A stretch of 64,000 nt of DNA, taken from Hallerella sp963656065 (lineage in GTDB: Bacteria > Fibrobacterota > Fibrobacteria > Fibrobacterales > Fibrobacteraceae). Positions 59,215 through 64,000 of the stretch are shown here, in pieces. The notes beneath the pieces were generated by a model, which made no database searches, was not told the DNA's origin, and worked only from the letters and a program-made list of their open reading frames with translations. How positions within the stretch are numbered: position 1 is the first letter of the stretch; each line of letters opens with the position of its first letter. The position numbers were made by a program, and so were the translations under genes. The DNA lies in the NCBI GenBank assembly GCA_963656065.1, contig CAVKGV010000001.1, positions 337,207-401,206 on the forward strand. Direction: 5' to 3'.

Positions 59215-59904
59215 GTGAAATTTTCCAAAGGCCTCATCGACGGGCTTCCCATCGGTATCGGTTACCTGGCGGTTTCCTTTTCGTTCGGAATTGCCGGTTC
59301 CAGGGTACTATCCTGGCCGCTCGTCACGCTCATTTCGATGACGAACCTTACCTCGGCAGGACAGTTCGCGGGCCTAAAAATCATGGAAGCGGCGGGGACG
59401 TTCTTGGAGATGGCGCTCGCCACGTTCTTCATCAACCTCCGCTACTCGCTGATGGCCATTTCCCTTTCCCAGAAAGTTTCGCCCGGATTCAGGACGCCAG
59501 AACGTCTCCTCCTGAGCTTCGGCATCACCGATGAAATCTACGCACTCGCGATGAATTCCAAGGAACGCGTAACGCCTTTCTACTTTTTGGGGCTTGCGAC
59601 ATTTCCCTACATCGGATGGACGCTCGGGACCCTCTCCGGAGCCATTGCAGGCGAAGTGCTTCCGCACATTCTCACCAACGCTCTCGGAGTCGCCCTCTAC
59701 GGGATGTTCGTCGCCATCGTCGTTCCCAAGGCGAAGTCCCACCGTCCGACGCTTTTCGCGGTCATCCTTTCGGTTGCCCTCAGTTTCGCCTTTTTCTACG
59801 TTTCCGGGCTTAAAAATGTTTCGACGGGATTTGCCATCATCCTCTGCGCGGTCGTCTCTTCCCTCTTCGCGGCAAAGCTCTTTCCGATAAAGGATTCGGC
59901 ATGA
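59215..59904 (+). CDS. azlC: AzlC-family branched-chain amino acid exporter, large subunit
   Basis: 229 residues with about six to seven helices; IGIGYLAVSFSFGIAG, LTSAGQFAGLKIM, NLRYSLMAISLSQKV and FGITDEIYALAM are the AzlC core. AzlC and AzlD together export branched-chain and related amino acids. Start is a GTG without a Shine-Dalgarno. Overlaps azlD by ATGA. Confidence 0.9.
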   Translation: MKFSKGLIDGLPIGIGYLAVSFSFGIAGSRVLSWPLVTLISMTNLTSAGQFAGLKIMEAAGTFLEMALATFFINLRYSLMAISLSQKVSPGFRTPERLLLSFGITDEIYALAMNSKERVTPFYFLGLATFPYIGWTLGTLSGAIAGEVLPHILTNALGVALYGMFVAIVVPKAKSHRPTLFAVILSVALSFAFFYVSGLKNVSTGFAIILCAVVSSLFAAKLFPIKDSA

Positions 59905-60212
59905 ACCTTCACGATTACGCGCTCTACCTTCTTGTGATGGCAGGCGTCACATACCTTGTCCGCACCGTTCCCTTCGTTCTTTTAAAAAAAGAACTTCAAA
60001 GCGTTTTCTGGAAATCCTTTCTCGCCTACATTCCCTACACGGTGCTTTCCGCAATGACCGTTCCCGCGATTTTTTATTCGACCGAATCCCGCCTTTCCGG
60101 AATCGCCGCGCTCGGGACCGCCGTCGCCGTTTCCCTTCTCGGTCGCGGACTTGTATTCGTCGCCTGCACGGCCTGCGCCGCGGTTCTTCTCATCGACGGA
60201 ATAATCCTCTAG
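59901..60212 (+). CDS. azlD: AzlD-family small exporter subunit
   Basis: 103 residues, four helices, with the family VRTVPFVLLKK at the start and FLAYIPYTVLSAMTVPAI in the middle. Starts in the azlC stop codon. Confidence 0.9.
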   Translation: MNLHDYALYLLVMAGVTYLVRTVPFVLLKKELQSVFWKSFLAYIPYTVLSAMTVPAIFYSTESRLSGIAALGTAVAVSLLGRGLVFVACTACAAVLLIDGIIL

Positions 60213-60316
60213 TTTCCCCGTTCTAGAAAACTTTCGGGAAAGGCTTTTACCGGACGAAATTCCGATAACGTTCCAAGCGTTTGCTATCTTTTCAATTCCT
60301 TTGAAAAGGCAGTATC

Positions 60317-61942
60317 ATGGCACAACACCGAGAAAACTGGAGTTCGAAACTAGGCGTCATTCTGGCGGTTGCCGGAAGCGCGGTCGGACTCGGAAATTTT
60401 TTGCGATTTCCCGTACAGGCCGCAACAAACGGCGGCGGAACGTTCATCATCCCCTACATCATCGCCTTTCTTTTCCTGGGCATTCCCCTCTCCTGGATAG
60501 AATGGACGCTCGGACGCTACGCCGGCATTTTACGCCACGGCACATCGCCGGGAGCCTACGACAAGATAATCGGAAAGCCCTGGGGAAAATACCTGGGATC
60601 CATGGGACTTTTGCCTCCGCTCTTCATCAGCTTCTACTACATGTTCATCGAATCGTGGATTCTCGCCTTTGCATGGTATTCGCTGACAGGGACACTCTCC
60701 GAAGTCGTCGCCGCGGGAAAGATTTCCGAATTTTTCGGAAACTTTATCATGCTCAAGGAAAGCCTGGGGCCGTTCCCTGCCGCCATCGTATTTTTCCTCG
60801 CCACTTTTGCCTGCAACATGGCGCTTCTCTCGTTTGGCGTCCGCAAGGGTATCGAACGGGCGAACAAGATCTGCATGCCACTACTCCTCATCATGGGGAT
60901 CATCCTCGTTGTCCGCGTACTCACGCTGCCGGGCATCGGGAAGGGACTCGCGTTCATGTGGAATCCGGACTTTTCCGCCCTCACGAATCCGTCCGTATGG
61001 CTTGCCGCCGCGGGACAGGTCTTTTTCACGATGAGCCTCGGGATGGGAATCATCCTCTGCTATGCGAGCTACGTCAAGCGGAACGAGGACATTGCACTAT
61101 CCTCGCTCACCGCCGGAGCGACCAACGAATTCGCCGAAATCATCCTGGGCGGCACAATAGTCATTCCGCTCGCTATCCTCATCGCCGGAACGAACATCGA
61201 AGAATGTGCGAAACTCGGAACCTTTGGGCTTGCGTTCCAGAGCATGCCTCACGTATTCGGGCAGATTCCCTTTGGCAATGCATTCCAGACGCTCTGGTTC
61301 GGGATGCTCTTCTTTGCAGGCGTTACAAGCGCGATTTCCATCATCCAGCCGCTGATAAGCTTCTGCGAAGACGACCTGAAATTTTCCCGGAAAGACTCCG
61401 TTTTGACGATTGCCATCGTGACATTCATCGGCGGACTTATCAGCATTTTCGGGCTCGCCGCCGGAGCGGTCGATGAACTGGACTTCTGGGGCGGCAGCTT
61501 CCTCCTCATCGTCCTGGGGACCATCCAGGCATTCATCTTCTCGTTCATCCTCGGACGTCGCAAGTCCAAGGAAAATCCCGAAGAATCCGAAGCCTTTGCG
61601 CTGCTCGTCGAAGGTTCCGCCCTCAAGATTTCAAAGCCCATCCGCTTCGTTATCCGCTTTGTCTGCCCGTTCGCGCTGCTCACGCTCCTCGTCGCCTGGA
61701 CACTCCATGACGGGATGGACATTCTCCTGCTTTCGAATATCCCCGCCGACGCGGAAGTCGAATTCTGCGGGTTCACCATGCCCAAGACCCATTTCATCTG
61801 GGGACTTCGCCTGGGCCTGGTCGTGGTCATTCTTCTCGTAAACGCCGCTATCTGGTATGCCTGGAAAAGCGGACGTGCGCTCCGCGGGCGAGATGATCAA
61901 ATTCAAAAAGTCCGCATCGGCAAAGCCGAAGAGGAGGCTTAG
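60317..61942 (+). CDS. Neurotransmitter:sodium symporter family transporter
   Basis: 541 residues, about 12 helices of the LeuT fold. Helix 1 has GSAVGLGNFLRFP, the unwound Na+/substrate site, followed by NGGGTFIIPYI; FFTMSLGMGIIL in helix 6 and AGVTSAIS in helix 8 are also typical. Substrate is an amino acid by family. AAGG precedes the ATG. It has a C-terminal extra helix and is followed one base later by its small partner. Confidence 0.93.
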   Translation: MAQHRENWSSKLGVILAVAGSAVGLGNFLRFPVQAATNGGGTFIIPYIIAFLFLGIPLSWIEWTLGRYAGILRHGTSPGAYDKIIGKPWGKYLGSMGLLPPLFISFYYMFIESWILAFAWYSLTGTLSEVVAAGKISEFFGNFIMLKESLGPFPAAIVFFLATFACNMALLSFGVRKGIERANKICMPLLLIMGIILVVRVLTLPGIGKGLAFMWNPDFSALTNPSVWLAAAGQVFFTMSLGMGIILCYASYVKRNEDIALSSLTAGATNEFAEIILGGTIVIPLAILIAGTNIEECAKLGTFGLAFQSMPHVFGQIPFGNAFQTLWFGMLFFAGVTSAISIIQPLISFCEDDLKFSRKDSVLTIAIVTFIGGLISIFGLAAGAVDELDFWGGSFLLIVLGTIQAFIFSFILGRRKSKENPEESEAFALLVEGSALKISKPIRFVIRFVCPFALLTLLVAWTLHDGMDILLLSNIPADAEVEFCGFTMPKTHFIWGLRLGLVVVILLVNAAIWYAWKSGRALRGRDDQIQKVRIGKAEEEA

Positions 61943-61943
61943 C

Positions 61944-62054
61944 ATGGAACTGCAGGAACTCTCGACAAGCGGTCTTGCCTTTATGCTTATTTCATGGGCG
62001 GCAATCATCGCCCTGAACGTTTTTTGCTTCTATAAAATTTTCAAGAAGAAGTAA
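61944..62054 (+). CDS. MetS-like small subunit of an NSS transporter
   Basis: 36 residues: MELQELSTSGLAFMLISWAA, then IIALNVFCFYKIFKKK; one helix with a basic C-terminal tail. A GAGGAGG site lies inside the end of the transporter gene and the start follows its stop by one base. Small one-helix proteins after NSS genes are known as MetS, needed with MetP for methionine uptake in Corynebacterium. Assignment rests on size, context and topology. Confidence 0.8.
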   Translation: MELQELSTSGLAFMLISWAAIIALNVFCFYKIFKKK

Positions 62055-62082
62055 TCCGAAAAAAATAAGCTATCTTAAGGAT

Positions 62083-62199
62083 ATGCCGGGTTTAACCCGA
62101 TATTGCCGGAGCTGCACGGGTTCGTCCCGTGGTTCGGGCAGCCAGGGTTTTCCACGTTTTCTCGCCGAAAAAAACGTGTTTTTTTGCCTAGGAGGAATA
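62083..62199 (+). other. Structured leader with several hairpins
   Basis: Three stems in 100 nt: CGGGT-TTA-ACCCG (about 62086-62100), ACGGG-TTCG-TCCCGT inside an outer CTGC/GCAG pairing, and a terminator-like stem at 62153-62185, all before the AGGAGG of the next gene. This could be a regulatory leader with attenuator or just a transcriptional boundary. No known riboswitch fold is recognised. Confidence 0.4.
62153..62185 (+). terminator. Terminator-like stem before the gene at 62200
   Basis: CACGTTTT paired with AAAACGTG around a loop of about 10 nt, followed by TTTTTTT. It lies only 8 nt before AGGAGG. Confidence 0.65.
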
Positions 62200-62523
62200 A
62201 TGAAACTAATATCGACAGACTTTTCAGATCTGGAAAAGAAAACCTACCTTGATTTTGGGGATAAGAAATCGATTGACGCCATCAATGCAGACAAAGACTT
62301 CGTGAAAAAGATAGAAACCGAAATAATCAAGGAGCACCTCGTCACGGACTCCGGCTATTTAATCAAGCTGAAGTGGATGGAAGCTTTGGCCCGCTTCCTT
62401 ATCCATAAGGGTAAAGATATTGAAAATTCAAAAAAACTGCAGAAAGCCGCCCAGAAAGCTCGAAATGAATATGAAGTTTGGTGGAAAAACATGCTTCAAG
62501 CCGAATCCTGTTTTTGCGACTAA
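62200..62523 (+). CDS. Small protein of unknown function
   Basis: 107 residues, charged and mostly helical (MKLISTDFSDLEKKTYLDFG...), ending in ESCFCD. The ATG has AGGAGG 4 nt upstream, so it is probably translated. No family is recognised. It is followed after 30 bp by another small gene; pairs like this can be immunity or accessory genes, but nothing here proves it. Confidence 0.65.
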   Translation: MKLISTDFSDLEKKTYLDFGDKKSIDAINADKDFVKKIETEIIKEHLVTDSGYLIKLKWMEALARFLIHKGKDIENSKKLQKAAQKARNEYEVWWKNMLQAESCFCD

Positions 62524-62553
62524 TATTTTTTGCTGTCTAACCGGATATAAAAA

Positions 62554-62796
62554 ATGATCACCGCAGAAGAAGCCTTGAAAATTTATCGAAAGAAATATCC
62601 CGGCGTAAAAGTTTTTGGCGGGGAACGCGTAGAAGGCTTCGGTTATCTTTTTGAATCGGACGCCGTGTTCTGCGACGATTCCGCGCATATCGTTTCATTT
62701 GACGGGAAAGTAGAACAAATCCCTTCTGGCTATTTTGCGGAAAAATGTAACTTTGCCGACTTGGATTTTGCCAAAGCGAAAAAGAAAAAGCTCTGA
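62554..62796 (+). CDS. Small protein of unknown function
   Basis: 80 residues: a short helix (TAEEALKIYRKKYPG), then strands (VKVFGGERVEGFGYLFESDA) and a VSFDGKVEQIPSG hairpin with a Lys-rich tail. The layout resembles small single-domain proteins found next to polymorphic toxins, a weak comparison. The start has no Shine-Dalgarno; codon use looks coding. Confidence 0.5.
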   Translation: MITAEEALKIYRKKYPGVKVFGGERVEGFGYLFESDAVFCDDSAHIVSFDGKVEQIPSGYFAEKCNFADLDFAKAKKKKL

Positions 62797-62941
62797 CGGT
62801 CCGCTAAATGCCGGAATAAATCGTCAAGGAACTTCCTAAATTCAACCTTGACATTCCCGGAGATCAATCCGGTCTCGTAGTTGTGGCAAAATTGTTGCAA
62901 ACCAACCTTCGCAAGGCCTGTAGCCTCCTCGTAAACACATA
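62797..62941. other. Spacer between convergent small genes
   Basis: No gene or clear terminator seen in this 145-bp stretch. Confidence 0.4.
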
Positions 62942-63316
62942 TCAATAGAACTTTTGCACAAACCGATAGAACCCTTCCATCGACTCCGGGTCCGACGGGT
63001 CAGAAGAGGACCAGTGAAAATATCTGTCGAAAAGAAGCGCCAGCAGGAGTTCGTGAACGTTCGGCAGACTTTTTCCCTTGTACGCCCGATATTCGGCAAG
63101 GTTTTCTTTCAATGCATCGCGTTCATCCTTTGTCCGCATCATTTCGACAAATTTGGATTCGTAGAACCACAGGGAAGCCTTGTCCCTATCCAGGCTGTTT
63201 TTGTATTCCCCGTTCTTGCCGAGAAGTTTCTCGTCTTCCCACGGATTTTCCTTTTCGCCCTTGTAATACTTGCAGGCGGAAAGAATCGCCGCCTTGTCGC
63301 CGGTTTCCTTTTTCAT
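62942..63316 (-). CDS. Small protein of unknown function
   Basis: 124 residues from the ATG at 63316, which has AAAAGGAG 7 nt upstream. Helical and charged throughout (KYYKGEKENPWEDEKLL, FYESKFVEMMRTKDERDAL). No family is recognised. The upstream frame ends 4 nt before its start, so the two may form an operon. Confidence 0.65.
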   Translation of the reverse strand: MKKETGDKAAILSACKYYKGEKENPWEDEKLLGKNGEYKNSLDRDKASLWFYESKFVEMMRTKDERDALKENLAEYRAYKGKSLPNVHELLLALLFDRYFHWSSSDPSDPESMEGFYRFVQKFY

Positions 63317-63320
63317 GGTT

Positions 63321-63620
63321 CTACTCCTTTTCATATAAGTGTAAAACTAATTTTCGCAAAAAGCAAGCAAAGACAGATTTTTTTGCAAGGATTTTCCAGA
63401 TTTCCCGGCGGAACATACCGAAAAGGCTAGGTGCTCCCGTATGGACATCGCTCCGGTCCCGATACCGCCTGGAGTAAAGGTCCTCAAGTGCGGAAATCAT
63501 ACATCCCGTTTCGAAATGTTCCCACCATTCTTCCATGTCCGAGCCGGGGGGTCGCCCTCGACCGGACCAGGAACGAAATTTTCCAGTAAAGGTGCCATAC
63601 ATCACCAAGCATATAAACAT
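63321..63620 (-). CDS. Possible small gene upstream of the 62942 gene
   Basis: 99 residues from the ATG at 63620 (MFICLVMYGTF...). Its stop falls inside the ribosome-binding region of the next gene, an operon-like fit. An AGGAGG abuts this ATG with no spacing and would better serve an ATG at 63612, which is in a different frame, so the reading frame or a frameshift is uncertain. Confidence 0.35.
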   Translation of the reverse strand: MFICLVMYGTFTGKFRSWSGRGRPPGSDMEEWWEHFETGCMISALEDLYSRRYRDRSDVHTGAPSLFGMFRREIWKILAKKSVFACFLRKLVLHLYEKE

Positions 63621-63640
63621 CCTCCTAGAAAGGAAACCCA

Positions 63641-63802
63641 ATGCAACAGACAGACATCAGGAAAAGATACAATCTGACCGAAGACCGCGCAAGGACGGAC
63701 GAGGAAAAAAACAAAAGAAAAACCAATCCCGGTACTCTCTTTATCCTGACGGCCATGCAACGCCTTTCTTGGCAGCACGGTTTGAACCACAAAAAATTTT
63801 AG
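63641..63802 (+). CDS. Possible 53-residue protein
   Basis: MQQTDIRKRYNLTEDRARTD..., basic and hydrophilic in its first two thirds. AAAGGA lies 6 nt upstream of the ATG. Divergent from the minus-strand small genes. No family is recognised. Confidence 0.35.
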   Translation: MQQTDIRKRYNLTEDRARTDEEKNKRKTNPGTLFILTAMQRLSWQHGLNHKKF

Positions 63803-64000
63803 GGAGAGATATTGGTAGATAATCAAAAAAATGATTATATTCGAAATGAGTCCAGTATGACCATCACCAAGTAAGCCGAATGGAACGCCATGACGAGATA
63901 ATGCAAGATCTTTTCTGTAAATTCATTCACAAAAAGCGGATTTATCCACCCCCGTCCCGGTCAAGTACGCTTTTTCTTCCATCCATTCCTCGTGCCGTTC
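63803..64000. other. Window end without a recognised gene
   Basis: AT-rich; no convincing frame, repeat or hairpin seen. Confidence 0.4.

Noticed and set aside
62083..62199. An N-terminal extension of the small gene at 62200
   Set aside because: The extension would be read through hairpins and a terminator stem, and the ATG at 62200 has AGGAGG at ideal spacing.
63779..63796. GTTTGAACCACAAAAAA at the window end, also at about 48685-48702 in the transposon remnant
   Set aside because: A 17-base A-rich match with no further similarity on either side; probably chance.
1..64000. CRISPR arrays, rRNA genes, prophage modules
   Set aside because: No regularly spaced short repeats with unique spacers, no rRNA sequence and no phage structural or integrase genes were seen.

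Overview
The window looks like a chromosomal segment of a Gram-negative, plant-fibre-degrading bacterium, most likely Fibrobacter or a close relative. This is an inference from gene content: a secreted GH10 xylanase with an N-terminal carbohydrate-binding region, many lipobox and signal-peptide proteins, a long-form IspG of the Bacteroidota/Chlamydiae type, a Rho with a large disordered N-terminal insert, a carboxynorspermidine decarboxylase, and LplT-PlsC-acyl-ACP synthetase fusions. Nothing here (no rRNA) fixes the species. Most genes are core metabolism. Base composition looks uniform and fairly GC-rich except for about 48.2-49.9 kb, which is AT-rich and accessory.

Layout. 0-9 kb: end of a WYL-domain protein, a YbiT-type ABC-F protein, a minus-strand folK / deoxynucleoside kinase / panC operon, then rho, proC and a sigma-54 activator. 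9-16 kb: a minus-strand group (secreted protein, FecCD-type permease, ABC ATPase, TraB/GumN lipoprotein), nspC-tsaE, a membrane protein with sufE, and a geranylgeranyl-reductase-family flavoprotein. 16-24 kb: an exported pentapeptide-repeat protein, radA, two repeat-filled gaps, folA, thyA and a DUF4416 gene. 24-33 kb: two tandem 1.1-kilo-residue lysophospholipid-salvage fusions, an outer-membrane protein and an M24 peptidase. 33-39 kb: a small lipoprotein, phoH, a 7TM-HD phosphodiesterase-like gene, the xylanase, and a DUF3098 gene running directly into tRNA-Val and tRNA-Asp. 39-48 kb: serA, ispG, an EamA transporter, a PAP2 phosphatase, an ArsR-methyltransferase fusion and a YfhO-like membrane protein. 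48-50 kb: an inverted-repeat-bounded transposase remnant and a zeta-toxin-like kinase with a small upstream partner. 50-62 kb: a giant TPR/transglutaminase lipoprotein, gapA, a lipoprotein, an EamA transporter, a UbiA prenyltransferase, purF, azlCD and an NSS transporter with its MetS-like small subunit. 62-64 kb: small unassigned genes.

How genes relate. folK, folA and thyA serve the folate/thymidylate cycle; panC, the dNK and purF serve cofactor and nucleotide supply. The two Aas-like fusions rebuild phospholipids. The UbiA enzyme and the geranylgeranyl-reductase homologue, 40 kb apart, could together serve isoprenoid-lipid or quinone synthesis fed by IspG.

The main observations beyond gene naming are: (1) about a dozen genes lack a Shine-Dalgarno sequence and have a TANNTT hexamer 6-10 nt before the start codon, suggesting widespread leaderless transcripts; (2) an ABC-F protein in which one whole composite ATP site has decayed while the other is intact; (3) a repeat family whose central palindrome changes in sequence but stays palindromic; (4) a transposon remnant with a third copy of its terminal repeat that contains the stop codon of the neighbouring gene; (5) a candidate toxin-antitoxin pair with an unrecognised antitoxin.
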